Shown in pieces: positions 10,101 through 17,818 of a stretch of 25,537 nucleotides of DNA (position 1 is its first letter; each line of letters begins with the position of its first letter). Source of the DNA: CAYMST01 sp964393115 (GTDB lineage: Bacteria > Bacteroidota > Bacteroidia > Cytophagales > Cyclobacteriaceae); contig CAYMST010000035.1 in the NCBI GenBank assembly GCA_964393115.1, positions 1-25,537 on the forward strand, read 5' to 3'. Below the pieces are notes generated by a model. It had not been told where the DNA came from. It did no database searches and was given only the letters and a program-made list of their open reading frames with translations. A program made the position numbers and the translations under genes.

Positions 10101-10979
10101 TCACGTGGTAATAACAGTGATTACATCAGTATTAACTCCCTAGGAACTACCGGAGCGGGTAGTAGAGCCGGAAGTGGACCTGCACGATGGAATGGAAACT
10201 TATTGAGTAGTCAAGGCTTCTTTGTTAAGGTGTTAGATGATATGGATACCATTGTTTATTTCAAGCAATCAATGCGCACTAAGACCAAGAAAAATCGTGA
10301 CGCTAACTTCTTTAGATTAAGTACTGATACAAGAAAAGTAAAGCTCTCTATCAGCAATGCAGATTCATATAATGAAACCTTGATAGGATTTGTTGATGAT
10401 GCGACTGAAGGAGTGGATCGAGAATATGATGCAATGGTCTTCCCGTCAAGCGATCAACTGGCCATATACTCTTATATCAACAAAGCTAAATTTGTTATTC
10501 AAGGTCTGCATCAAGATGCGCGAAAAGTATCATTAGGTGTCGATATACCAGAACTAAGCGAATACCACATCACTATTGAGGAGACTGAAGGATTTTCTAA
10601 GGAGTATGATATTGTACTTTTTGATAAAGTACTGAACGTTAGTCATTCTTTAACAAGGTCCGGAGCATACCGATTCGAAAGTGGAGTTGCTAATGATGAT
10701 TCCAGGTTTGAGATTCGTATTAACGGAGAGATAAGCCATTCTACACCAAAAGTTGTTGATGAAAGCTATAGCGTAGATAAACATGGCATATCCATTATCG
10801 GTGAGTCTTTATTGGCTTTACCTGTCCATCATTTGGTCATTACAGACTTGGCTGGAAGAAAGTTTTTTGATAATACCGTAAGGCTACATGAGAACTCTCG
10901 AATTCCATATGACTTCGACAGTGAGCAAGCTTATATCGTCTCGGTTGATGGAATAGTCAAAAAAGTGATTGTTAAATAA
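7140..10979 (+). CDS. Giant secreted repeat protein: two jelly-roll/TIG modules, lamin-tail domain, divergent T9SS tail
   Basis: A 1279-residue exported protein; residues 1-23 are a signal peptide. Two copies of a 288-residue module (from residues 36 and 324) each contain a beta-rich part with motifs YDVETNDSF, FWSTFVNNP, YADNGGSGAYPD, SGNSHMRFWP, VDNGGGILSND and DDFTLYEE, then an IPT/TIG-like Ig domain (RIDSIYPSSAIVGDTV ... TFKIPDI). Residues 606-757 form a lamin-tail domain (VVINEVLATPN ... GEYFEIYNTTDDAIQMIGW). A beta-solenoid-like stretch (761-845) and a segment with RYSFVGTPV and WNIVANPYPAP, common in Bacteroidota surface proteins, follow. The last ~70 residues (LVITDLAGRKFF ... YIVSVDGIVKKVIVK) look like a T9SS sorting domain without YPNP. 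No catalytic motif is seen; binding or adhesion is the best inference. It is the smaller paralogue of the next gene, which follows after 213 bases and a terminator. Confidence 0.85.
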   Translation: MKKIVPIIHVLLLILLCGPAFSSGKFILGSGQLVEAVYDVETNDSFTSYGFRGLDDPTSPSTFWSTFVNNPNASDGFGEWTQVRTGSINVYADNGGSGAYPDAEISSNGYTTMLQTDASGNSHMRFWPNASGDQILTIDSLVTTGKSNIRFGFGVDNGGGILSNDIIVSYSTDGSNFTDLVVPDLNDADWNFVKLDGYLPASSYLQIRISSVAVSKQILFDDFTLYEESCIHIDSISTTTAAVGDTVIIYGVGFLEADSFKIGSEEFTAITQNDTSISFKIPDITAPDLVNIVVAGDSGIFDIHYNYNVTEDPSAPLGGDLVTAVYDVETNDSFTSYGFRGLDDPTSPSTFWSTFVNNPNASDGFGEWTQVRTGSINIYADNGGSGAYPDAEISSNGYTTMLLTDASGNSHMRFWPKTSGDQILTIDSLVTTGKDNVRFGFGVDNGGGILSNDLVVSYSTDGSNFTALTVPDINDTDWNFVKLGGYLPASGYLQIRISSLAISKQILLDDFTLYEEGSVRIDSIYPSSAIVGDTVTVYGAGFQYVNSFELDDDALASITKNDTSVTFKIPDIAESDLVNITLSGDSAVFDTHYNYLVEPVGMTPSAGSVVINEVLATPNAVSDANGEYFEIYNTTDDAIQMIGWRIKDGDDNTHVIEDSVSVDGKSFFVFGKNDDGGSNGGVTVGYVYSDVTLDAEGEIVICHNGAVIDSAVYRPSTSGVAVELINPGLDNSDTVNWISTDSIFGSGDTGSPNILNHRNSAVWNGSVWLNGVVPGDTLGAFIKGDYSFSVDGAFKTKDLIITSGDTLIVDNDTALIVNGDVFSDGKLIIESGASYISSGSESWYGTPARIKRTTRYSDGRYSFVGTPVEATAEMTGADLGNPVYSYDENNDYGSDDGLSRWKNASSEMLIPGRGYAQANKKDLVFEGVPNAGAIEYKATFNSRDSTTDGWNIVANPYPAPIAIAPFLSENPNIYGTIYIWDDFGSNTSRGNNSDYISINSLGTTGAGSRAGSGPARWNGNLLSSQGFFVKVLDDMDTIVYFKQSMRTKTKKNRDANFFRLSTDTRKVKLSISNADSYNETLIGFVDDATEGVDREYDAMVFPSSDQLAIYSYINKAKFVIQGLHQDARKVSLGVDIPELSEYHITIEETEGFSKEYDIVLFDKVLNVSHSLTRSGAYRFESGVANDDSRFEIRINGEISHSTPKVVDESYSVDKHGISIIGESLLALPVHHLVITDLAGRKFFDNTVRLHENSRIPYDFDSEQAYIVSVDGIVKKVIVK
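7245..8108 (+). repeat. Jelly-roll/TIG module, copy 1 of the first repeat protein
   Basis: First of two in-frame 864-bp units. Positions 7261-7550 match 8125-8414 with only about 20 differences; beyond that the identity falls sharply, including at synonymous sites. Confidence 0.9.
8109..8931 (+). repeat. Jelly-roll/TIG module, copy 2 of the first repeat protein
   Basis: Second unit, offset exactly 864 bases (288 codons) from the first. It ends just before the lamin-tail domain. Same motif order as copy 1, without the 32-residue insert found in two modules of the next gene. Confidence 0.9.
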
Positions 10980-11027
10980 AATTCTTTTTAGAATGTAAAT
11001 AATTTGGTCATTTACATGATCATATAG

Positions 11028-11061
11028 AAAAACCTGCGGAAAATATTTCGCAGGTTTTTTT
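11028..11061 (+). terminator. Intrinsic terminator after the first repeat-protein gene
   Basis: Arms AAAAACCTGCG (11028-11038) and CGCAGGTTTTT (11049-11059) form an 11-bp stem with a 10-base loop, and the arm runs on into a T-rich tail. A second weak hairpin (TGTAAAT/ATTTACA, 10994-11016) lies just upstream. It suggests that the next gene has its own promoter. Confidence 0.88.
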
Positions 11062-11192
11062 ATTTCAAGACGATCAAACTTGTATTGCCATTTTTATAAA
11101 GTGTATCTGATTACTGTCTTTCCTTCGATTCTTCATAAAGGTTGACCGAAATATTCGTAGCTTTGAGGCTTTAATTTTAAACTACATTGGAT

Positions 11193-14100
11193 ATGAGAAG
11201 ACCTATATTACTATTGGTTCTAATGCTATGGGGATGTTTAGGTTTAGCGCGGAAAATGACCTTAACGACCACGAGTGTACCCATTAGCAAGATATATGAG
11301 GTCGAAACGAATGATTCGTTTACCGCATATAATTTTAGAGGTTTGGACGGTCAGCCATTCGGTAGTGCATTTTGGAGTAACTTCATAAATAATACTAGAA
11401 CCCGTTGGGAGCACAAGACTTTAGACTCCATTTTCTATGGGGATGACGGAGTAAGCCCTACTTTGAGGCCAGATGACCGAAGTCAATTTGACTTTTTCCC
11501 TGATGGCTGGGGAGAATGGACCCGACGTGCTGAAGGATCAGTTAGCGTATATGCCGATAACGGAGGATCGGGAGCTTTTCCAGATTCTATTATTTCCTCA
11601 CATGGATATGAAACGATGTTGAAAACAGAGGCTTCGGGCAACAGCCATGTAAGATTCTGGCCCAAGTCAACGATATCTGGACAGTCGCTGGCCATTGATA
11701 GCTTGGTAACAGCTGGAAAAGAGCATATCAGATTGGGATTTGGTTTTAACAACGGTGGAGGCATACTATCGGAAGACTTAGATGTTTCCTACTCAACAGA
11801 CGGTATTTCTTATACTGATTTAACTATTCCTTATATAGATCAATTAGGATGGAATTATATAAAACTAGAAGGTTATTTACCCGCTAGTGACTACTTACAA
11901 GTCAAAATAGAGAGTGAAGCTTTAAATAAGCTTATTATGTTAGATGACTTTACCCTCTATGAAGAGGGATCTGTTAAGATCGAATCGGTCTTTCCGTCAT
12001 CGGCAAGTATCGGTGACACCGTTATGCTACATGGAAGTGGGTTACTTGGAGGGTATGACCTCTATTTTGGAGCAGAGGAAATATCGACCATAGTGAGCAA
12101 TGACACGCTTGTAACCTTCAAAATTCCTGACGTAGGCCTTTCGGATACGGTAGTCAATCTTACCTTGTCTGGAGACTCAGGTGTATTTGATATCATTTAC
12201 AATTATCCAGTTCAAGACTCACCAATTCCATCACCGGTAGAAGTAGAACCAAAAGTTGTTAAAGCTGTTTATCCGACAGAGACAAATGATAGATTTAAAA
12301 ATTATATTTTTAGAGGCTTGGACGGTCAGCCATTCGGTAGTGCATTTTGGAGTAACTTCATAAATAATACTAGAACCCGTTGGGAGCACAAGACTTTAGA
12401 CTCCATTTTCTATGGGGATGACGGAGTAAGCCCTACTTTGAGGCCAGATGACCGAAGTCAATTTGACTTTTTCCCTGATGGCTGGGGAGAATGGACCCGA
12501 CGTGCTGAAGGATCAGTTAGCGTATATGCCGATAACGGAGGATCGGGAGCTTTTCCAGATTCTATTATTTCCTCACATGGATATGAAACGATGTTGAAAA
12601 CAGAGGCTTCGGGCAACAGCCATGTAAGATTCTGGCCCAAGTCAACGATATCTGGACAGTCGCTGGCCATTGATAGCTTGGTAACAGCTGGAAAAGAGCA
12701 TATCAGATTGGGATTTGGTTTTAACAACGGTGGAGGCATACTATCGGAAGACTTAGATGTTTCCTACTCAACAGACGGTATTTCTTATACTGATTTAACT
12801 ATTCCTTATATAGATCAATTAGGATGGAATTATATAAAACTAGAAGGTTATTTACCCGCTAGTGACTACTTACAAGTCAAAATAGAGAGTGAAGCTTTAA
12901 ATAAGCTTATTATGTTAGATGACTTTACCCTCTATGAAGAGGGATCTGTTAAGATCGAATCGGTCTTTCCGTCATCGGCAAGTATCGGTGACACCGTTAT
13001 GCTACATGGAAGTGGGTTACTTGGAGGGTATGACCTCTATTTTGGAGCAGAGGAAATATCGACCATAGTGAGCAATGACACGCTTGTAACCTTCAAAATT
13101 CCTGACGTAGGCCTTTCGGATACGGTAGTCAATCTTACCTTGTCTGGAGACTCAGGTGTATTTGATATCATTTACAATTATCCAGTTCAAGACTCACCAA
13201 TTCCATCACCGGTAGAAGTAGAACCAAAAGTTGTTAAAGCTGTTTATCCAACTGAGACAAATGATGCTTTTGCGAACTATATAGTCATTCCAGGTATTAT
13301 TGATTTTTCACTTCCGCGCACAGCATTTTGGAGTAATTTTATTAATAACCCAATCGGAGGGGATGCATATGGAGAATGGACTCGAAGAGCTTCCACTGGA
13401 GTAGCACATTATGCAGATAACGGAGGAAGCGGATCTACTCCAGATCCTGTTATTTCCTCGAATGGATATGAGACTATCCTTAAGACCTTAGCCTCAGGAA
13501 ATAGTCATGTTCGTTTTTGGCCAAAAACTGAAGGCGAAGATCGATATTTTATAATGGATAGTCTTGTTACCACAGGAAAGCAAGACATCCGTTTTGGGTT
13601 TGGGATAAATAATGGAGGTGGGGCTCTATCTCAGGATCTTGAAGTGTCCTACTCTACTGATGGAACTAACTATACAGTACTTGGATTACCTGAGCTCGAT
13701 AAGGAAGGATGGAGTTACGTGAAGTTAGAAGGCTATCTTCCTGCTAGTGACTACTTACAAATCAGAATTAATAGTCTAGCTCTAGATAAAACCATTATGG
13801 TAGATGATTTTACGTTGTATGAAGAAGGATCTGTCAAAATCGAATCAGTCTTTCCATTATCGGCAGTAGTCGGTGATACGATTATGCTGCGTGGAAGCGG
13901 GTTAAGTGGAGCTTACGAGCTTTATTTTGGAGAAGAAAAAACATCGACCATAGTGAGCAATGACACACTTGTAACCTTCAAAATTCCAGACTCAGGTCTT
14001 TCGGATACGGTAGTCAACCTTACCTTGTCTGGAGACTCAGGCGTTTTCGATATTTATTACAACTACTTGGTTAAATCAATTGGTGTTACTCCACCTACTG

Positions 14101-16115
14101 GATCAATTGTAGTTAACGAAGTATTGGCAACACCAAGTGTTGTTTCTGAAGCTAATGGAGAGTATTTTGAAATATACAATACCACTGATGATGCTATTCA
14201 AATGATTGGTTGGACGATAGAGGATGGTAATGAAAACGTGTATACTATTGAGGATTCAGTCACAGTGGGTGGAAAGTCTTACTTTGTTTTTGGTAATAAT
14301 GATGACGCGGGTTCCAATGGAGGGATTAATGTAGGATATGTCTATTCTAATCTTTCTCTTGATGCAAATGGTTCAGTTGTTTTGAGTCATGATGGTAACG
14401 TAATTGATAGCGCGGTCTATGGCCCTTCGAGTGTAGGTGTCGCTGTTGAACTAGCTAATCCGGGATTGGATAATAGTGATACAGCAAGTTGGCTACCAGC
14501 TGGTAGTACCTTTGGGTCAGGAGATATGGGAAGTCCGAATGTCAAAAACCATCGATTATCTGCTGTTTGGAATGGCTCGAATTGGCTTGATGACATACTT
14601 CCATATGATACGTTAGGAGCCTTTATTGATGGTAACTATCAGTTTAGCACTAACGGAGCCTTTAAGACTCGAGATCTTGTGGTAAATATAGAAGATACAC
14701 TAATTGTGGATAATGATACCACATTAATTGTTGACGGTGATGTATTTAGTTATGGTAAAATAACGATAGAATCTGGGGCATCATTAATAACGTCCGGAAC
14801 TCAATTATGGACAGGAACACCGGCTCGAATCAAACGAACGACAAGATATGCTGGTGGTCGTTACAGCTTTGTGGGGTCTCCGGTTACTTCCACTTCAGCA
14901 ATGACTGGAAGTGTGTTAGGAAACCCAGTCTACAGTTATGATGAAACAGAGGATTATGCCGAAAGTGAAGGACTTCAAAGATGGAAGAATGCGAGCAATG
15001 AAGTGTTAATGCCGGGTAAAGGTTATGCCCAAGCTAACAGAAAGGAAATCATATTTGAAGGAGTGCCAAATGCCGGTACGGTTGAGTTCGCCGCTACCTT
15101 TACACCTCGTGATTCAGCCACGGATGGATGGAACATCGTAGCCAATCCTTATCCTGCTCCAATTACAATTAATTCGTTTCTGTCGAACAATCCAAATATC
15201 TATGGAGCCATATACATTTGGGATGACTTCAATTCTGAGTTAGAAAGAGGTAACAATAGTGATTACATAGGAATCAATTCACTGGGAATAATTGGTGCGG
15301 GCAGTAGAGTAGGAAGCGGCTCGGCCCGTTGGAATGGCCATGTACTAAGTAGCCAAGGATTCTTCGTTAAAGTATTAACAGATGAAGATTCAATCGTATA
15401 TTTTACAGAGTCAATGCGTACAACTAGGAAAAAGAATCATGATGATAATTTTTTCCGTTTGTCCGGTCAAATGAGGAAGATTAAAGTTTCGATTAGTAAT
15501 ACAGATCACTATAACGAAACATTAATGGGATTTTTGGATAATGCTACAGACGAAGTTGACCGTATGTACGATGCACCGATGTTCCCATCTAACGATCATC
15601 TTAGTATCTACTCCTATTTGAATGAAGGAAAATATGGTATTCAAGGGATGTCCTCTAAAAAGAAATTTGTGACTTTGGGAGTAGATATTCCAGAACAAGG
15701 CTCTTATACGCTTAATATTGAGGACATGGATGGGTTCTCCAAAAAAGATGAGATAATCTTGGTGGACAAGCTGTTGAGCAAAAGACACTTACTCTCATCA
15801 GAACCATATTTTTTTGAAAGTGGTATTACTCATGATGATGCTAGATTTGAAATTCACATAAATGGAAATAGTGTTAATACCACGTCCCATTCATTACTTA
15901 GCGATAACAACTTCGGTGTAGATAAAGATGGTATCGTCTTCTTTGGGACTTCAAGCAAGTATCATGTGATGGTGACAGATCTCACGGGTAAAAAGTTACT
16001 TGATCGAACACTTGATGTACATGAGCATTTACGACGCATCGATTTTCCTTTCAACAGCTCACACCCCTATATTGTATCGGTGAATGGAACGGTCAAGAAA
16101 GTAATAATCAAATAA
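11193..16115 (+). CDS. Giant secreted repeat protein: three jelly-roll/TIG modules, lamin-tail domain, divergent T9SS tail
   Basis: A 1640-residue paralogue of the preceding gene. I chose ATG 11193; an in-frame TTG two codons earlier is less likely. The signal peptide is short (RRPILLLVLMLWGCLGLA). Three modules follow: residues about 37-360, 361-685 and 686-965. The first two share an identical 932-bp stretch and carry a 32-residue insert between FWSNFINN and GEWTRR that is missing from module 3 and from the previous gene. Each module ends in an IPT/TIG-like domain (KIESVFPSSASIGDTV ... VTFKIPD). Residues 970-1120 are a lamin-tail domain (VVNEVLATPS, YFEIYNTTDDAIQMIGW), followed by the same solenoid-like and RYSFVGSPV/WNIVANPYPAP regions as the paralogue. 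The end (VMVTDLTGKKLLD ... YIVSVNGTVKKVIIK) resembles a T9SS sorting domain without YPNP. No active site is apparent; a surface binding protein or adhesin is the likeliest role. Confidence 0.86.
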   Translation: MRRPILLLVLMLWGCLGLARKMTLTTTSVPISKIYEVETNDSFTAYNFRGLDGQPFGSAFWSNFINNTRTRWEHKTLDSIFYGDDGVSPTLRPDDRSQFDFFPDGWGEWTRRAEGSVSVYADNGGSGAFPDSIISSHGYETMLKTEASGNSHVRFWPKSTISGQSLAIDSLVTAGKEHIRLGFGFNNGGGILSEDLDVSYSTDGISYTDLTIPYIDQLGWNYIKLEGYLPASDYLQVKIESEALNKLIMLDDFTLYEEGSVKIESVFPSSASIGDTVMLHGSGLLGGYDLYFGAEEISTIVSNDTLVTFKIPDVGLSDTVVNLTLSGDSGVFDIIYNYPVQDSPIPSPVEVEPKVVKAVYPTETNDRFKNYIFRGLDGQPFGSAFWSNFINNTRTRWEHKTLDSIFYGDDGVSPTLRPDDRSQFDFFPDGWGEWTRRAEGSVSVYADNGGSGAFPDSIISSHGYETMLKTEASGNSHVRFWPKSTISGQSLAIDSLVTAGKEHIRLGFGFNNGGGILSEDLDVSYSTDGISYTDLTIPYIDQLGWNYIKLEGYLPASDYLQVKIESEALNKLIMLDDFTLYEEGSVKIESVFPSSASIGDTVMLHGSGLLGGYDLYFGAEEISTIVSNDTLVTFKIPDVGLSDTVVNLTLSGDSGVFDIIYNYPVQDSPIPSPVEVEPKVVKAVYPTETNDAFANYIVIPGIIDFSLPRTAFWSNFINNPIGGDAYGEWTRRASTGVAHYADNGGSGSTPDPVISSNGYETILKTLASGNSHVRFWPKTEGEDRYFIMDSLVTTGKQDIRFGFGINNGGGALSQDLEVSYSTDGTNYTVLGLPELDKEGWSYVKLEGYLPASDYLQIRINSLALDKTIMVDDFTLYEEGSVKIESVFPLSAVVGDTIMLRGSGLSGAYELYFGEEKTSTIVSNDTLVTFKIPDSGLSDTVVNLTLSGDSGVFDIYYNYLVKSIGVTPPTGSIVVNEVLATPSVVSEANGEYFEIYNTTDDAIQMIGWTIEDGNENVYTIEDSVTVGGKSYFVFGNNDDAGSNGGINVGYVYSNLSLDANGSVVLSHDGNVIDSAVYGPSSVGVAVELANPGLDNSDTASWLPAGSTFGSGDMGSPNVKNHRLSAVWNGSNWLDDILPYDTLGAFIDGNYQFSTNGAFKTRDLVVNIEDTLIVDNDTTLIVDGDVFSYGKITIESGASLITSGTQLWTGTPARIKRTTRYAGGRYSFVGSPVTSTSAMTGSVLGNPVYSYDETEDYAESEGLQRWKNASNEVLMPGKGYAQANRKEIIFEGVPNAGTVEFAATFTPRDSATDGWNIVANPYPAPITINSFLSNNPNIYGAIYIWDDFNSELERGNNSDYIGINSLGIIGAGSRVGSGSARWNGHVLSSQGFFVKVLTDEDSIVYFTESMRTTRKKNHDDNFFRLSGQMRKIKVSISNTDHYNETLMGFLDNATDEVDRMYDAPMFPSNDHLSIYSYLNEGKYGIQGMSSKKKFVTLGVDIPEQGSYTLNIEDMDGFSKKDEIILVDKLLSKRHLLSSEPYFFESGITHDDARFEIHINGNSVNTTSHSLLSDNNFGVDKDGIVFFGTSSKYHVMVTDLTGKKLLDRTLDVHEHLRRIDFPFNSSHPYIVSVNGTVKKVIIK
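11343..12274 (+). repeat. 932-bp identical tandem repeat, copy 1
   Basis: Read base by base, 11343-12274 is the same as 12318-13249, with an offset of 975 bases (325 codons). The match breaks at 11342 (T against C) and at 12275 (G against A). It covers residues 51-360 of the protein. Confidence 0.95.
12318..13249 (+). repeat. 932-bp identical tandem repeat, copy 2
   Basis: Second copy, covering residues 376-685. The 43 bases between the copies (12275-12317) instead resemble the start of module 3 (TETND-x-F-x-NY), so the copies are not a plain head-to-tail duplication of a whole module. Confidence 0.95.
13250..14080 (+). repeat. Diverged third module of the second repeat protein
   Basis: Same motif order (TETNDAF, FWSNFINNP, GEWTRRA, YADNGGSGSTPD, SGNSHVRFWP, NNGGGALSQDLEVSYSTDG, DDFTLYEEG, then the IPT/TIG-like part) but clearly diverged, and lacking the 32-residue insert. 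Short blocks of its TIG-like part (for example 13939-13984) remain nearly identical in DNA to the other copies. Confidence 0.85.
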
Positions 16116-16172
16116 TATATTTTATGTAATGATAAAAGTCTGATGAGAATCAGCTAATGCATTATCATTTCG

Positions 16173-16209
16173 AAAAAATCCTGTGAAGTATTCTTTACAG
16201 GATTTTTTT
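16173..16209 (+). terminator. Intrinsic terminator after the second repeat-protein gene
   Basis: Arms AAAAAATCCTGT (16173-16184) and ACAGGATTTTTT (16197-16208), with the inner bases GAAG/CTTT also able to pair around a TATT loop, then a T-run (seven T residues at 16203-16209). It lies 58 bases after the stop codon. Confidence 0.9.
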
Positions 16210-16528
16210 ATTTTGAATCAACTTTGACAGCATAATACTTATGTTTCATGTTATTTATAATGAAAAATATAAATTGTTATGATTAGCTATTTGGTCAATA
16301 AACTGATTAATTCCAATAGCATCATAATTTTCGTTCTTTAAGTATGTGTTTATACACGCCAACTTAGCGATTTATTATTTCAAATAAATTACAACAATTA
16401 CCTGATAATTAGTGTGTTGACAAGGTTTTTCGAATCGAAAAATCTGACTTCAACTATGTTGAATCGAGTTTTTCAATGGTTAGTTTCGTGCCATCCATTT
16501 AATTAATTTTTTAATCATTATTAAAATT
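16210..16528 (+). promoter_or_regulatory. Leader region of the small lipoprotein gene, with two inverted repeats
   Basis: 319 AT-rich bases with no gene seen. TTTTTCG (16426-16432) and CGAAAAA (16436-16442) form a tight palindrome 87 bases before the start codon. TTTTAAT (16509-16515) and ATTAAAA (16520-16526) form an AU-only hairpin ending two bases before the ATG at 16529, over the AT-rich stretch that would act as the ribosome entry site. Function is inferred; no convincing promoter box was found. Confidence 0.35.
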
Positions 16529-17740
16529 ATGAAAAACCATTTAGCAAAAACACTGATGGTCGTATTAGCATTAGGGCTAATATTTACGGCATGTAAAAAC
16601 GATGATTCAGCGGAAACTCCTGCGGAAAAAGGAGAAGGAAGCGTTGATTTTTCGGCACTTTTAAGTAGCACTTCTAACCTTAGAACCTTAGATGACAACT
16701 CTTTGGATGATGTCACCAAAGCTGTGATCACCGTAGAAAACGGCGATGGTACCGCAACAGATTTCACAGATTTCGAACTTGATGTTTACCGAATCGATGG
16801 AAATCTATTTGTTGAAAAAATTGTCCTTCCCGTAGGCAATTACTCGTTGGAGAAATTTAACCTTCTTGACGCTACTAATAGCATCATCTTCGCGACTCCG
16901 TTAGAAGGATCGAGGTTAGCCGATTTGGTATCTGACCCTCTTCCGATTTTATTTACGATTAGTCAAGATGCTGTAACTTCTGTACCGGTCGAAGTGATTT
17001 CTACTGATACATTCACACCTGCAGACTTTGGTTTAGCGAGTTTTGCCATTTCAGAAGTGGTCGTAATAGACTTCTTACTGGTCGTTTCGGCTCAAGGTGA
17101 AGATACTATCTTAGCGGGTGATTACACGATTACGACTACAGGTGTTTCTTCTTCTAATACATTTGATGCCATTGCCAATAATGTTATCACCGTGACTGAT
17201 GTACCAGGAGCTACTTATACCTTAACGATCAATGTTAGCGGATATGACGAATACACTACTTCTATTACCAGAGATGATATTGTCAATGTATACAGTGCTA
17301 CACCTCTCTTAGTTGAATTGACCAAGACGGTTGCACCAACATTAACGTTTACGTTCTTTGAGGAAAATACGAGTGCGCCATTTTGTCTTGGAGCTGCTGG
17401 GCAAAGCTTCACAGTGAGTCAGAGCTTTTCTTGGGGAGTACTTGAAGTAGAAAGTTGTTCTGGAGCTCAGACTGGAACATTAAGTATCTACAGCGGTGAA
17501 GGAGTTGCAGGAGCTTTGTTATTAACGCAACCAATATCAATTATCGATGGGGTAAATCAAATTATTCTAGATACCCCAATATCGGTTACAAATGGGAATC
17601 AATACACTTTCAGCACAGATTTAGCACTTAGTTATTCTAGTGGTGGAAATCCTTATCCAGGTGGAAGATCATTTTCTGCGGGTATACCATTCGTGGCCGA
17701 CCGCGACACATACTTTAAAGTGGGAGAGATTAATCCTTAA
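16529..17740 (+). CDS. Lipoprotein of unknown function
   Basis: A 403-residue protein with a clear lipoprotein signal: hydrophobic stretch, lipobox FTAC with Cys22, then an acidic KNDDSAE linker. Residues about 38-180 form a beta-rich domain I cannot name (VITVENGDG, LDVYRIDG, VLPVGNYSLEKFNLLD, IIFATPLEGS). Residues about 180-265 look like an Ig- or carboxypeptidase-regulatory-like beta sandwich (LAGDYTITTTG, GATYTLTINVSGYDEY). Residues about 272-403 form a third beta-rich domain with a single Cys pair (Cys286 and Cys318 approximately). No catalytic motif is visible. It would sit in the outer membrane, possibly as a surface-binding or anchoring partner for its neighbours; that is inference from context only. 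It has its own leader and terminator, so it is probably transcribed alone. Very few charged clusters and a high Thr/Ser content fit an exposed beta protein. Confidence 0.72.
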   Translation: MKNHLAKTLMVVLALGLIFTACKNDDSAETPAEKGEGSVDFSALLSSTSNLRTLDDNSLDDVTKAVITVENGDGTATDFTDFELDVYRIDGNLFVEKIVLPVGNYSLEKFNLLDATNSIIFATPLEGSRLADLVSDPLPILFTISQDAVTSVPVEVISTDTFTPADFGLASFAISEVVVIDFLLVVSAQGEDTILAGDYTITTTGVSSSNTFDAIANNVITVTDVPGATYTLTINVSGYDEYTTSITRDDIVNVYSATPLLVELTKTVAPTLTFTFFEENTSAPFCLGAAGQSFTVSQSFSWGVLEVESCSGAQTGTLSIYSGEGVAGALLLTQPISIIDGVNQIILDTPISVTNGNQYTFSTDLALSYSSGGNPYPGGRSFSAGIPFVADRDTYFKVGEINP

Positions 17741-17762
17741 TGAGCTGAAATTTCGAGTTTAA

Positions 17763-17791
17763 GAACCCAGGGAGTTTTACTCCCTGGGTTC
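17763..17791. terminator. Shared hairpin between convergent genes
   Basis: A perfect 12-bp stem (GAACCCAGGGAG 17763-17774, CTCCCTGGGTTC 17780-17791) with a five-base loop, TTTTA. It lies 22 bases after the lipoprotein stop codon and 27 bases after that of the opposing lyase gene. It is symmetric and lacks a strong T-run on either side, so it probably serves both transcripts. Confidence 0.8.
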
Positions 17792-17818
17792 GCTAAAAAG
17801 GTGTTACTTATCTGAGAA

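Noticed and set aside
11187..11192. TTG start two codons before the second repeat protein
   Set aside because: The ATG at 11193 gives a normal signal peptide beginning MRRPILLL; the extra codons add nothing.
11483..12739. Two identical 93-codon minus-strand reading frames (11483-11764 and 12458-12739)
   Set aside because: They are opposite-strand shadows of the duplicated module, with no signal, domain or leader of their own.
11343..13249. Template/variable repeat pair of a diversity-generating retroelement
   Set aside because: The copies are identical with no adenine-specific changes, they lie in tandem within one coding frame, and no reverse transcriptase gene is seen.
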